A DNA stretch of 64,000 nucleotides from JABCYV01 sp963696025 (lineage in GTDB: Bacteria > Acidobacteriota > Terriglobia > Terriglobales > Acidobacteriaceae): assembly GCA_963696025.1 (NCBI GenBank), contig CAVOII010000014.1:930001-994000 (forward strand), in the 5' to 3' direction. Made by a program: the position numbers and the translations under genes. The notes under the pieces were generated by a model. It saw only the letters and a program-made list of their open reading frames with translations, ran no database searches and had not been told where the DNA came from. Positions 16,246-24,757 of the stretch are shown here, in pieces (the first letter of the stretch is position 1; each line of letters opens with the position of its first letter).

Positions 16246-16503
16246 GTGTTAATGATTCGTTTATCGCGCACAGGTGCGCGCAAACAACCGCATTATCGCG
16301 TGGTGGTCATCGAAAAGGAACGGGCGCGCAATGGCCGGCCGGTCGAGGTCGTGGGACTTTACAATCCCCGCACCAGCCCTGCCAGCATAGACTTGAAGCG
16401 CGAGCGCATCGACTATTGGGTGTCCAAGGGCGCCAAAATGTCGGAGCGGGTCAGCAAGATTGTATCCAAGCCAGCTCCGGCCGCTGCCAGTTCCGTCGCC
16501 TGA
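16246..16503 (+). CDS. rpsP: 30S ribosomal protein S16
   Basis: S16 binds 16S rRNA in the body of the small subunit and is needed for 30S assembly. The 85-aa protein shows the classic MIRLSRTGARKQPHYRVVV start, then PVEVVGLYNP and IDYWVSKGAKMSERVSKI. The start is GTG 16246 or ATG 16252; both fit and AGGAAAGGAAC lies upstream. An Ala/Pro tail (SKPAPAAASSVA) ends it. It leads the khpA, rimM, trmD, rplS order. Confidence 0.96.
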   Translation: MLMIRLSRTGARKQPHYRVVVIEKERARNGRPVEVVGLYNPRTSPASIDLKRERIDYWVSKGAKMSERVSKIVSKPAPAAASSVA

Positions 16504-16548
16504 TCGCGCAGTCCTTTACGGGAAATCTCGATACCTTAGGAGCCCTGC

Positions 16549-16815
16549 GTGGACGAGCACAAGATTAGCCCTCCCAGTGCGGATGTGCGAGCACTGATCG
16601 AGCAGGTCGCGAAGGCGCTGGTCGATGAACCGGACGGCGTCTCGGTGAGCCAGGTGGAAGAGGGTCCGGACACCGTGCTGGAACTGACAGTGGCTCCTAA
16701 CGATCTGGGCAAGGTGATCGGCAAGCAAGGACGCACCGCGCGGGCCATGCGTACGTTGCTTAGCGCGTCTGGGCTCAGGCTGAACAGGCGCTTCGAATTG
16801 GAGATCCTGGAATAG
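16549..16815 (+). CDS. khpA: KH-domain RNA-binding protein KhpA
   Basis: KhpA is a single-KH protein that, with KhpB/Jag, binds many RNAs and affects cell division or elongation in several bacteria. The 88-aa protein has VRALIEQVAKALVDEPDGV at the start and the KH loop LGKVIGKQGRTARAMRTLL, where G-K-Q-G is the GxxG nucleic-acid-binding motif. It begins with GTG and lies 45 nt after rpsP. It sits directly before rimM, as in many bacteria, pointing to a role linked to ribosome production. Confidence 0.9.
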   Translation: MDEHKISPPSADVRALIEQVAKALVDEPDGVSVSQVEEGPDTVLELTVAPNDLGKVIGKQGRTARAMRTLLSASGLRLNRRFELEILE

Positions 16816-16832
16816 CAGGCGATTTCATCACC

Positions 16833-17387
16833 GTGGGCCGGGTCTTGAAAACGCAAGGCCGGCGCGGCGAAGTAGCGGTTGAAGTGCTTAGCGACGTTTC
16901 GCAGCGGTTCGTGGAAGGGCTGAAGTTGTTGGTGCTCGCTGAAGATGGCAGTCGACGAGAACTGCAAGTTGAGAGTCTCTGGCCGCATAAAGAGCGCCTG
17001 GTGCTGAAATTTGCGGGCGTCGGTTCGATTTCTGAAGCCGAAGCGCTCCTAGGCTGCGAATTGCAGCTTCCGTGGGAGCAGCGAGCGCAGCTTGAATCGG
17101 GCTGGACGTACGTCAGCGATTTGGTCGGCTGCACCGTTTTCGATGGCGATCGCGAGATTGGCAAGATTGATGATGTCCGGTTCGGCGCTGGCGAAGCGCC
17201 GTTGCTGATCGCCAAGGCGGGATCGAACCGTTACGAGATTCCTTACGCGGCGGCTTACCTGGAAAACGTAGATCTTGAGCACAAGCGTATTCGAATGCGT
17301 TTGCCCGAAGGAATGCTCGAGGTAAATGCGCCGCTGACGGAAGAAGAGAAAGAGCAGCAGAGAAATACCAAGAAATTCTCATCCTGA
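16833..17387 (+). CDS. rimM: Ribosome maturation factor RimM
   Basis: RimM helps mature the 3' domain of 16S rRNA and binds S19 in the 30S head. The 184-aa protein has an N-terminal barrel (GRVLKTQGRRGEVAVEVLSD) and a PRC-barrel domain (WTYVSDLVGCTVFDGDREIG and EIPYAAAYLENVDLEHKRI). The usual first strand of RimM (F-I-T-V-G-R-V) begins before the GTG at 16833: the frame upstream reads GDFIT without a standard start codon. The true start may thus be an unusual codon such as ATA 16812 or ATT 16797, overlapping khpA. The C-terminus is Glu/Gln/Lys-rich. Confidence 0.92.
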   Translation: MGRVLKTQGRRGEVAVEVLSDVSQRFVEGLKLLVLAEDGSRRELQVESLWPHKERLVLKFAGVGSISEAEALLGCELQLPWEQRAQLESGWTYVSDLVGCTVFDGDREIGKIDDVRFGAGEAPLLIAKAGSNRYEIPYAAAYLENVDLEHKRIRMRLPEGMLEVNAPLTEEEKEQQRNTKKFSS

Positions 17388-17471
17388 GCGAAGCAGGATG
17401 AGCCAGAATAAGGCATTCGTTTTTCTTTGTGTCTCTGTGGCTCTGTGGTGAGAGGTTTTCCAAGGTCCTCA

Positions 17472-18281
17472 ATGAAGATCGATATCTTAACGATCTTTCC
17501 CGACTTCTTTCGCGGGCCTCTGGATTACGGAATTATCCGCCGAGCCCGAGATGCCGGTCTGGCAACGATCGAAGTCCACGACCTGCGGGCGTTTGCGCAT
17601 GACCGTCACCGCACCGTGGATGATCGCCCGTTTGGCGGCGGCGAAGGCATGGTCCTTAAGCCGGAACCGATCTTTGAATGTATTGAAGCGCTGAATGTAG
17701 TGACACACAAGGAAAGAGTTGCGGGCCGCGCCGCAGAAAGTGTGGTGCTTCTCTCAGCCCAGGGAAGACGCTTCGATCAGGGTGAAGCCGACAAACTCGC
17801 GGCGCTGGAGCGCGTGGTCCTGATCTGTGGGCGTTACGAAGGGGTGGATGAGCGTGTCGGGGAATATCTGGCCGACCGCGAGCTGTCGATTGGCGACTAC
17901 GTGCTGAGCGGAGGCGAACTGGGCGCGGCTGTAATTATAGATGCAGTTACGAGACTCCTTCCGGGAGCGCTGGGGAATGAGGCTTCTGCGCGGCAGGAAT
18001 CGTTCACTACGAACATGGAGCGACAGTCCGGAAATGGGCCTAGTTCAACCTGTGGCTCAGGCGGATTGCTGGACTATCCGCATTACACGCGGCCGGCGGA
18101 TTTTCGCGGGCTGCCAGTTCCCCAGATCCTGATTTCGGGGAATCATGAAGAGATACGGCGTTGGCGCAGGCGCATGGCACTAGAGAAAACATTGCGGAAC
18201 CGGCATGATCTTCTGGATCGAGCACAGCTCAGCGCTGAAGACAAAGAATTTCTGGCCCAGACGACGGGCAAGATTATTTAG
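17472..18281 (+). CDS. trmD: tRNA (guanine-N1)-methyltransferase TrmD
   Basis: TrmD methylates G37 of tRNAs reading CNN codons, using S-adenosylmethionine, and prevents +1 frameshifting. The 269-aa protein starts MKIDILTIFPDFF. It has DDRPFGGGEGMVLKPEP, ICGRYEGVDERV and ELSIGDYVLSGGELGA, which form the SPOUT trefoil knot. It ends with the helical domain (RRWRRRMALEKTLRNRHDLL). I use ATG 17472, since upstream codons belong to an intergenic repeat. A slight insertion (SGNGPSSTCGSGGLLDYPHY) follows the knot. It is followed 19 nt later by rplS. Confidence 0.96.
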   Translation: MKIDILTIFPDFFRGPLDYGIIRRARDAGLATIEVHDLRAFAHDRHRTVDDRPFGGGEGMVLKPEPIFECIEALNVVTHKERVAGRAAESVVLLSAQGRRFDQGEADKLAALERVVLICGRYEGVDERVGEYLADRELSIGDYVLSGGELGAAVIIDAVTRLLPGALGNEASARQESFTTNMERQSGNGPSSTCGSGGLLDYPHYTRPADFRGLPVPQILISGNHEEIRRWRRRMALEKTLRNRHDLLDRAQLSAEDKEFLAQTTGKII

Positions 18282-18300
18282 GACGAGGGGGGACAAGATC

Positions 18301-18678
18301 ATGACTAACCTGATCATCGACAAACTTCTGGCCAAGGCCAAGCACGCCGATATTCCTGATTTCGTTCCCGGCGATAACATCCGGGTGCAGGTGAAGATCA
18401 AAGAAGGCGACAAGGAACGCCTGCAGGCGTTCGAAGGGGTCGTAATTGCACGCACTCGCGGGCCGCAAGCCAGTTTCACGGTTCGTAAGATCAGCTTCGG
18501 TCACGGCGTGGAGCGAATTTTCCCGGTCAACTCAACAGTGATCGAGCGAGTGGAGTTGCTGCGCTCTTCGAAAGTCCGCCGAGCCAAGCTCTATTACCTT
18601 CGCAGCCTGCGAGGCAAGGCTGCCCGTCTGAAAGATGTTGAACGCGAACACGTCACGGTGGAAGCGGTCCCGCAATAG
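18301..18678 (+). CDS. rplS: 50S ribosomal protein L19
   Basis: L19 sits at the 30S-50S interface, near bridge B8. The 125-aa protein shows DIPDFVPGDNIRVQVKIKEG, ERLQAFEGVVIARTRG, FTVRKISFGHGVERIFPVNS and RRAKLYYLRSLRGKAARL, all hallmark segments. GAGGGGGGAC lies upstream of the ATG. The frame is open further upstream but overlaps trmD, so ATG 18301 is used. It ends the rpsP-rplS gene block. Confidence 0.97.
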   Translation: MTNLIIDKLLAKAKHADIPDFVPGDNIRVQVKIKEGDKERLQAFEGVVIARTRGPQASFTVRKISFGHGVERIFPVNSTVIERVELLRSSKVRRAKLYYLRSLRGKAARLKDVEREHVTVEAVPQ

Positions 18679-18704
18679 TCGGTATGTAATGGTGTGAGGC
18701 GGAA

Positions 18705-19505
18705 CTAGCGTTGCAGCAGTTCGAGGTCGAAACCTTCTTCCAGCTGCTGCTCGGCCAGCTTGCGTAGCAGGAATCGCAAGATCTGACGATCACCCTTGCG
18801 AATCTCCGAGAACTCCACCCCCAAACCCAACTGATCGTCGGCGTGCCGAACTTGTCCTTTGACGCTCAAATCGTAGCTGTCCACATTCAGAACCAATTTC
18901 AGTTCCGTACCCAGTGGGAGGGCCTGCTCGGTGCTGATCAAGCAACCCAGCTCCGACAGATTTCGCAAGACGGCCTCGCCCCGCGTGCCGTTGGGGCCGT
19001 GCTTGAGCAATTCCGCGAGACCTTCGATATCGAAACGCTCATGTCGTCTGCGATTTTGATTGGCGCTCCCGACTGAGAAGTTCTGGTGCCGTGTGTTGCC
19101 CTCTCGAACGATCGGATCATAGATCTCTTGCATGTCGCGGAGCTCCGCTTCCCACATCAGGCGATCAGATTCAACGCACTGAATTCCGATCTGACCGTCC
19201 AACTCTGAATTCGGTTCGCCGATCCAGACCACCCGGCAAAATGCTTTATTGCGCCCGCGCTCAACCGCAATGATCTCGCCCGTAGCCTTGACATGGCGCA
19301 GACCTGTGACCCTAGCTCCGCTTTCGGAAATATCATACGTACACGCCATTTCGAGGCACGGCTTGCTAGAGCTGTCCCAATAAGTAACGCGGATGGGAAG
19401 GGCCACGTGGATGCGTCGGGCGATGCGCTCAGGCGATGGATTGGAAAGTTCTTCCGCCAAGATTTGATCCGTCGAGGAGACAACTCCTTGACTTGAAAGT
19501 AGCAA
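18705..19505 (-). CDS. Tandem PilZ-domain protein
   Basis: The 266-aa soluble protein has two PilZ-type domains, which commonly bind cyclic di-GMP. Domain 1 (about 28-125) has RRIHVALPIRV and the loop YDISESGARVTG. Domain 2 (about 152-258) has RRRHERFDIEG, which fits R-x-x-x-R, and LRNLSELGCLIST, which fits N-x-S-x-x-G. It ends with a helix IRKGDRQILRFLLRKLAEQQ. Both domains keep the residues expected for c-di-GMP binding, best in domain 2. It is transcribed toward rplS and divergent from rnhB. No output domain is visible, so it probably works through a protein partner. Confidence 0.85.
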   Translation of the reverse strand: MLLSSQGVVSSTDQILAEELSNPSPERIARRIHVALPIRVTYWDSSSKPCLEMACTYDISESGARVTGLRHVKATGEIIAVERGRNKAFCRVVWIGEPNSELDGQIGIQCVESDRLMWEAELRDMQEIYDPIVREGNTRHQNFSVGSANQNRRRHERFDIEGLAELLKHGPNGTRGEAVLRNLSELGCLISTEQALPLGTELKLVLNVDSYDLSVKGQVRHADDQLGLGVEFSEIRKGDRQILRFLLRKLAEQQLEEGFDLELLQR

Positions 19506-19580
19506 GCAGCAACGTGACGGTCAATTTACCCCAGTAACAGGTACAGGTTACTTGGAGGCACCTGACCGATGACGATCCCT

Positions 19581-19635
19581 CGGGGCCGGAGCCCCGTGTT
19601 TTGGAGCTCCGGCTCGGCACGACTGAAGTCGTGCC
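19581..19635. repeat. Two adjacent hairpin repeats upstream of rnhB
   Basis: CGGGGC-CGGA-GCCCCG (19581-19596) and GGCACGAC-TGAA-GTCGTGCC (19616-19635) are perfect short stem-loops with 4-nt loops. CTCCGGC (19607-19613) can also pair with GCCGGAG (19585-19591) as an alternative fold. Such GGCACG-x-x-TGAA-x-x-CGTGCC units look like intergenic palindromic repeats. Confidence 0.6.
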
Positions 19636-19740
19636 CTTTCAATCATTTGTTTTCAGGGGCTTTTCCTGATTTTCCACACTTGCGCGTGCGGCTCAACTCA
19701 GCGAAGATGAATTCTTACTAATCACTTCGAAGATTTCTCC

Positions 19741-20496
19741 GTGTCCCCGAAAGTCAAAGTCGCGACTGAGCGGAAACTTTCCCCATCCGCCATCAAGCTT
19801 CGCCTGCTAAAGAAACTCCGCTGTACTCTCAAGTTGGAGAAAAAAGCTTGGATTGCTGGCGCCCGGCTGGTGGCCGGAGTCGACGAAGTCGGCCGCGGCT
19901 CGCTCTTCGGACCGGTGGTCGCCGCCGCAGTCATCCTTGATCCTGGATATCGCGTTCGTGGCCTTCGTGACTCCAAGCTATTGCTCTGCGAACGTCGCGA
20001 GATTCTAGCCGAACGCATCCGCGAACATGCGGTCGCCTGGGCGATCGCCGCCGTCGACGCAGCTCAAATTGACCAGATCAATATCTATCAGGCTTCACGG
20101 GTTGCGATGCGTCAAGCGGTGCTCGGCTTGCGGCCCAGCGCCGACCACTTGCTGGTTGACGCGTTGCGCCTCGATTGCGAATTGCCCCAAAGAGCGATCA
20201 TTCACGGGGATGCACTTTCAGCCTCCATCGCGGCCGCCTCCATCCTGGCCAAGGTGGAGCGGGATCGCATGGTCCGCGAATGGGACCCGGTTTTTCCGGT
20301 GTATGGACTCGCCTCGAACAAGGGATACAGCACTCCTCACCATCTCGCGGCTTTACGCCAGCACGGGCCGTCTCCGCTGCATCGCCAGTCTTTTGCTCCG
20401 GTGTGGAACGCACCCGTGCCGCAGGACGTGCTGGCGTTCATGCTCGAGGAAAGCGGCGGCGAGTCAGTGGACGAATTGAGCGAGCAGGTAAGCTAG
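19741..20496 (+). CDS. rnhB: Ribonuclease HII
   Basis: RNase HII cuts RNA in RNA-DNA hybrids and starts removal of single ribonucleotides from DNA. The 251-aa protein has the catalytic GVDEVGRGSLFGPVVAAAV (Asp and Glu) and the substrate-recognition GRG, followed by LRDSKLL. ILAKVERDRM includes a later catalytic Asp; YGLASNKGYSTPHH and ALRQHGPSPLHRQSFAPV are typical. A basic N-terminal extension of about 40 residues (SPKVKVATERKLSPSAIKLR) precedes the domain and might be partly mis-annotated. The start is GTG 19741. It belongs to the trmD-rplS-rnhB order and is 51 nt before the PIG-L gene. Confidence 0.94.
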   Translation: MSPKVKVATERKLSPSAIKLRLLKKLRCTLKLEKKAWIAGARLVAGVDEVGRGSLFGPVVAAAVILDPGYRVRGLRDSKLLLCERREILAERIREHAVAWAIAAVDAAQIDQINIYQASRVAMRQAVLGLRPSADHLLVDALRLDCELPQRAIIHGDALSASIAAASILAKVERDRMVREWDPVFPVYGLASNKGYSTPHHLAALRQHGPSPLHRQSFAPVWNAPVPQDVLAFMLEESGGESVDELSEQVS

Positions 20497-20547
20497 ACCT
20501 CTCTCGCGTTCGGGCCTTGAAACGCTGAGCACGATACAATCCCCAAG

Positions 20548-21288
20548 ATGCGCATGATGGTCATCACCGCCCATCCGGATGATGAAGCCGGGGGATTCGG
20601 CGGCTCTCTCCGTTTGTACAGCGATCGCGGCGTGAAAACGTTTGTCGTATGCCTCACTCCTGGCCAAGCTGCGACCCATCGCGGTGGCGCCCGCAGCGAT
20701 CATGAACTTGCGGCTATCCGCCGCAAGGAGTTTGCGGCTGCCTGCGAGATTCTCAATGTTTCCCGGGCGGCCGTGCTCGACTATCCCGACGGCCAACTTC
20801 ATCGCCAGGACCTCTACCACGCCATCAGCGACCTGACCCTGCAAATCCGGGAGTTCCGGCCGCAAGTCATGCTTACATTTGGGCCGGAGGGCGGTATTAC
20901 CGGGCACACCGATCATTCGATGGCTTCCATTTTCGCCAGCCTTGCCTTCCACTGGGCGGGCCGCAATAATCGTTTTCCGGACCAGCTCAGCGACCGCATG
21001 GCCCCCCATCGAACCCAGAAGCTGTACTACGCGACCGCAACCTTCAGTATGCCTGATCGCCAGCCCATCACCTCGTCCCCGCCGACTGCGATCATCGATA
21101 TTAGCGCCTACCTCGAAACCAAGATTGCTGCCTTCAAAGCCCATAGCAGTCAGTCACCGCTTTGGCCATTCTTCGAAGAGCATATGCGCAAGCGTGGCCG
21201 CAAGGAATTGTTCCACCTCGCCGCTGCGGTGAAGTCAGATGCAAAGATCGAGGAAACAGATTTGTTTACCGGAGTAATCGAGGATTGA
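20548..21288 (+). CDS. PIG-L/LmbE-family N-deacetylase
   Basis: These zinc enzymes remove acetyl groups from N-acetylglucosamine derivatives, such as GlcNAc-inositol or bacillithiol precursors. The 246-aa protein opens with VITAHPDDEAGGFGGSL, the AHPDD zinc motif, and has a second metal site in GITGHTDHSM (H-x-x-H). VLTFGPEGG lies between. Family members of this size are cytosolic; no signal peptide is seen. The start could also be the internal ATG two codons later. It is followed 8 nt later by an acetyltransferase gene, hinting at a small two-gene unit. Confidence 0.85.
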   Translation: MRMMVITAHPDDEAGGFGGSLRLYSDRGVKTFVVCLTPGQAATHRGGARSDHELAAIRRKEFAAACEILNVSRAAVLDYPDGQLHRQDLYHAISDLTLQIREFRPQVMLTFGPEGGITGHTDHSMASIFASLAFHWAGRNNRFPDQLSDRMAPHRTQKLYYATATFSMPDRQPITSSPPTAIIDISAYLETKIAAFKAHSSQSPLWPFFEEHMRKRGRKELFHLAAAVKSDAKIEETDLFTGVIED

Positions 21289-21296
21289 AGGGAGTC

Positions 21297-21926
21297 ATGA
21301 CAGCCGAGTGTACCGTGTTGCAAGGCACGCACATTCGTCTCGAACCACTGGAGCATCGGCACATCGACGGACTGGTAGCTGCCGCGGCGGTAGATCCCTC
21401 CCTCTACCAGTGGAGCCCAGTCCCGCGGGGCAAGGTCGAGGCGACAAAGTACGTCGAGACGGCCCTTGCTTGGAGAGACGCCGGGACCGCGGTGCCGTTT
21501 GCAACTGTCCGCGTGGATGACGGTGTTGTGATCGGCTCGACGCGCTTCTGGGACCTGGAGCGATGGTCGTGGCCGCCAGCCCATCCATCACACGGCCGCA
21601 GCGCGCCTGACGCCTGTGAGATCGGTTATACCTGGCTCACCCGTTCAGCAATACGAACCGCGGCCAACACCGAGGCCAAGCTGCTCATGCTGACGCATGC
21701 CTTCGAGGCCTGGCAGGTGCTGCGGGTCTGCTTTCACACTGATGCGAGGAACCAGCGGTCGCGCGCCGCGCTCGAACGCATCGGCGGGCAGTTCGAAGGA
21801 ATTCTCCGGGCGCACCGCATGGCCGCTGACTATATCGCTCGCGACTCGGTGCGCTATTCGATCCTGGCAGCAGAGTGGCCGGCTGTAAAGCAGCGGCTAG
21901 GTCTCCACATCCGGGAACAGGTGTGA
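21297..21926 (+). CDS. GNAT-family acetyltransferase (RimJ/RimL type)
   Basis: The 209-aa protein transfers an acetyl group from acetyl-CoA to an amine. It starts TVLQGTHIRLEPLEHRHIDG, which is typical of RimJ/RimL-like members. It has VDDGVVIGSTRFWDLE in the central sheet, EIGYTWLTRSAIRTAANTEA (acetyl-CoA strand) and VCFHTDARNQRSRAALERIG (helix after the CoA loop). GGGAG precedes ATG 21297, which decides the start against a longer frame overlapping the PIG-L gene. The substrate is not readable; it could be an antibiotic or N-terminal amine. Confidence 0.85.
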   Translation: MTAECTVLQGTHIRLEPLEHRHIDGLVAAAAVDPSLYQWSPVPRGKVEATKYVETALAWRDAGTAVPFATVRVDDGVVIGSTRFWDLERWSWPPAHPSHGRSAPDACEIGYTWLTRSAIRTAANTEAKLLMLTHAFEAWQVLRVCFHTDARNQRSRAALERIGGQFEGILRAHRMAADYIARDSVRYSILAAEWPAVKQRLGLHIREQV

Positions 21927-21942
21927 AAACATTTGGCGCGGT

Positions 21943-23823
21943 CTATCGTGGCTTGATGATTGAGCTCAACACATCCCGCCTGGATTCCTCCCGCACCAGG
22001 TGCGGATATTTGTCTCCGCCGTGGTAATCAATGGCGTAAGTCTTGTAGTAGTCCGTGTTCTCAATCAATAGTTCGAGCGGGACAGAACTGTTCTTTCCGA
22101 TTCGCAGGGCGTCGTGCCATACCTCAGCCGAGAAGCGCCGTCCGTTGACAGCAACCACGCGCATTCCCGGGCCAATGCCTGCGCTCGCGGCCTGCATGCC
22201 TTCGACCGTATCCACGATCTCGCCATCGTTTTTCAACAGGAGGCCGATTGAATATTCAGCGTTGATCTCGCCTTTATCAATTTCCCAGGCACGCATGCGC
22301 GCGGATTCCTCCTGGTTGTATTCCAGCTTCCAACCGCTGCCTTCGATACCGCCGAGCGGCGCGCCGGGTCCATGATTGGTAAGCCTTTCGGTCCAGAAGC
22401 TTCGCCAGTCATAGGGAGCAACCTGGTTCAGCGTGTCCATGACATCGTCAAAGGTGTAAGTCTTTACTTCAGGGGTTTCACCCGGCCCTCCATGAAAAAT
22501 GTGGCAAAAGTCATCCATGGACTTCTTGCCATTGGTCTGTTGTCGGATGATCGTATCGGCCCAGAGCCAGTTCAGTTCATCTTCCTCGTAGTAATCGAGA
22601 GGACGACGCCAGGAATCCCATTCATGAGGCGCGTCCTGCATGGTTGGAACTCCATCAGCCGTATCCTGAAGATTGCGCCAAACCCGTCCTGAACGATGGT
22701 CGAGTTCGGCCGCGTTCATCGCCAGAGCGTCGCGGAACTGCTCCGGGGTGGCCAGGCCGCTGCGCGCGCTCAGAATTTCTCCCAGGTATTCGGTTAATCC
22801 CTCATACACCCACAGCAAGTCGGTCTGCATGGGTCTTTCGTAGTCTGGTGTAGCGAGGTCGGCGGGCCGCCGGAATTTTCCATTCCAGGAGTGAACAAAC
22901 TCATGCGGAAACAGTCCAGCCGACATCAGTCGCAAGTCTGGATCCACCATAGCGCGCTCCGGGCGCCGGCTGTCGTTCGATTCGTGGTGTTCCAAACCAA
23001 AGTGCGCCACGTGATCGCTCAATGTATAGAGGAAATGGTAGTCGTGATAGTGATGCGTTCCGAAAAGCCTTTGCGCTTGCGCCACCAGCTCTTTATAGTG
23101 ATCGAAGTATTCCGGAGGCGCATCCAGGGCTGTGACACTATCGGCGGCGATATCCATTTCGTGATGAGGATTCTCCGCCAGCGGCACAACCCGCATAAAT
23201 TCTCCGGTGTTGACGGGCGAATCCACCAACGTGGTCAGGGATACCGGTTTGAAGGCGATCTGTTGTCCGGTTTGAGACGCGACGGGCAGAGCGGTACCGA
23301 ACTTCCATCCGGCTGGCAGCCGTAGGCTGGCTTCGTAGATCAGTTCATCCGACTTCCATCCCGCCGGGTACAACAACATCGTGTTCCAGTTGATGATTGC
23401 CAGCTTCTCCGTCGCTGATGGACCGGCGGTATATTGACCCCCGGCCGTAGGTGGCGACGTAAAATCCAATGATGCCTCTACGCTCGTGGCTCCAGCTGGC
23501 ACTTCCAAGTGGACGGTCCAGCCATCCAACAGATCTCTCCTCCATTTCAGAGTTTCGCCGTTGGCCGTGAATTTAAGTCCGGTAAGCTCCTGGATCGGCC
23601 CGGTCGGTCCATGCTCACCAGGAATCCACTTGGGATAGTAGAGAGTGAGTGTGCCGGGACTGGCCGGCATTGTCATCCGGGCGTGAAAGATTTTGCGCGG
23701 AGCCTGTGTCGCATCGAGGGCCAGAGTGACGTGCGGAGCACCTGCGGCGAATAGCGGAATGGAAAGCGCGATGGCAATGAGGATAAGTATCAGACCGGCA
23801 ACTCGGCGGACGAGAACAATCAT
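21943..23823 (-). CDS. M61-family glycyl aminopeptidase, secreted
   Basis: The 626-aa protein is an M61 zinc peptidase. It has an N-terminal hydrophobic signal segment (VLVRRVAGLILILIAIALS), an immunoglobulin-like N-terminal domain, and the thermolysin-like catalytic domain. That domain has GLFPHEFVHSWNGKFRRP (H-E-x-x-H) and the downstream Glu in WVYEGLTEYLGEIL. A C-terminal PDZ domain is seen around YSIGLLLKNDGEIVDTVEGM and AGIGPGMRVVAVNGRRF. AGGGAG precedes ATG 23823, so I prefer it over a longer frame. Such proteins cleave N-terminal glycine or alanine and act in the periplasm or outside. Confidence 0.9.
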   Translation of the reverse strand: MIVLVRRVAGLILILIAIALSIPLFAAGAPHVTLALDATQAPRKIFHARMTMPASPGTLTLYYPKWIPGEHGPTGPIQELTGLKFTANGETLKWRRDLLDGWTVHLEVPAGATSVEASLDFTSPPTAGGQYTAGPSATEKLAIINWNTMLLYPAGWKSDELIYEASLRLPAGWKFGTALPVASQTGQQIAFKPVSLTTLVDSPVNTGEFMRVVPLAENPHHEMDIAADSVTALDAPPEYFDHYKELVAQAQRLFGTHHYHDYHFLYTLSDHVAHFGLEHHESNDSRRPERAMVDPDLRLMSAGLFPHEFVHSWNGKFRRPADLATPDYERPMQTDLLWVYEGLTEYLGEILSARSGLATPEQFRDALAMNAAELDHRSGRVWRNLQDTADGVPTMQDAPHEWDSWRRPLDYYEEDELNWLWADTIIRQQTNGKKSMDDFCHIFHGGPGETPEVKTYTFDDVMDTLNQVAPYDWRSFWTERLTNHGPGAPLGGIEGSGWKLEYNQEESARMRAWEIDKGEINAEYSIGLLLKNDGEIVDTVEGMQAASAGIGPGMRVVAVNGRRFSAEVWHDALRIGKNSSVPLELLIENTDYYKTYAIDYHGGDKYPHLVREESRRDVLSSIIKPR

Positions 23824-23948
23824 GAACACGCTCCCTGTGAGAGTAGGTTGAATTGAAATGAACCAAAGGCAGTGAATATAACAGAACGCTAAGCATGTCA
23901 CGAAGAAGAGTCTAGCAATTGACGCCTGGCATAGGCGCTTAGTCAAGT

Positions 23949-24668
23949 GTGCCGAGTTCTGAATGCTATGATTCTCTCTTGCCTCCTCATGCTCATCGCG
24001 GAAAGTTCATCACCATGGAAGGCCTCGATGGTTGCGGCAAGAGCACGCAACTGGCGAAGCTGGCCGCTGTACTGCGCGCCCGTGGCTTTTCTGTGGTGGT
24101 GACCCGCGAACCCGGTGGAACCGCAGTCGGAGAGAAAATCCGTCACGTATTGCTGGACACCGCCACTTCCGGCCTTTCTCCCGAGGCGGAGCTGGCGTTA
24201 ATGTTCGCCTCCCGGGCGCAGCACCTCAGGGAAGTCATTCAGCCAGCGCTCGCCGAAGGCCGCGTAGTGCTCTGCGACCGCTTCACTGACTCCACCGAAG
24301 CCTATCAGGGAGGCGGACGCAAATTGGGCAGCGCGCCTGTGCTGGAACTGCATCGCATTCTATGCGGAGATCTGCAACCGGACCTGACGATTTTGATGGA
24401 TTCCGATGCAGCCGCCAGTGTGGAACGCGCCCGCCGCCGCAATAAAACCCGTGTGAATAAAAACGGGCGCGGAAAAATCGATGAGAACCGCTTTGAATTG
24501 GAAAGCCGAGCATTCTTTGGCCGGGTACGCAATGCTTATCTGGCGATCGCGGCCCGCGAGCCGCAAAGGGTGGTCATCGTAAATGCCCGCGGCACCGCGG
24601 CAGAAACGCACGCACAAATCCTGGAGATTGTCCGGCAAAAACTGAGATTGGCGGCAAAAACGGCGTAG
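23949..24668 (+). CDS. tmk: Thymidylate kinase
   Basis: Tmk phosphorylates dTMP to dTDP for DNA synthesis. The 239-aa protein shows the P-loop MEGLDGCGKSTQLAKL, the DR-motif CDRFTDSTEAYQGGGR and VTREPGGTAVGEKIR. The LID region is RARRRNKTRVNKNGRGK. With GTG 23949 it has 22 extra residues before the ITMEGLDG strand, slightly long; TTG 23979 or nearby could be the start. A repeat-like stretch separates it from holB 89 nt downstream, as in other bacteria where tmk and holB are linked. Confidence 0.93.
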   Translation: MPSSECYDSLLPPHAHRGKFITMEGLDGCGKSTQLAKLAAVLRARGFSVVVTREPGGTAVGEKIRHVLLDTATSGLSPEAELALMFASRAQHLREVIQPALAEGRVVLCDRFTDSTEAYQGGGRKLGSAPVLELHRILCGDLQPDLTILMDSDAAASVERARRRNKTRVNKNGRGKIDENRFELESRAFFGRVRNAYLAIAAREPQRVVIVNARGTAAETHAQILEIVRQKLRLAAKTA

Positions 24669-24757
24669 GTAACTCCAGCACTCAGCAAGAGGCCTAGGCG
24701 CCGATGTCATCCTGACTTGACTAAGGGCTGAATGCTGAGTGCTGACGGCTTGACTTT

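Noticed and set aside
17388..17471. Coding extension of trmD to 17427
   Set aside because: The sequence (TGTGTCTCTGTGGCTCTGTG) is an intergenic repeat phrase and the family starts at MKIDILTIFP.
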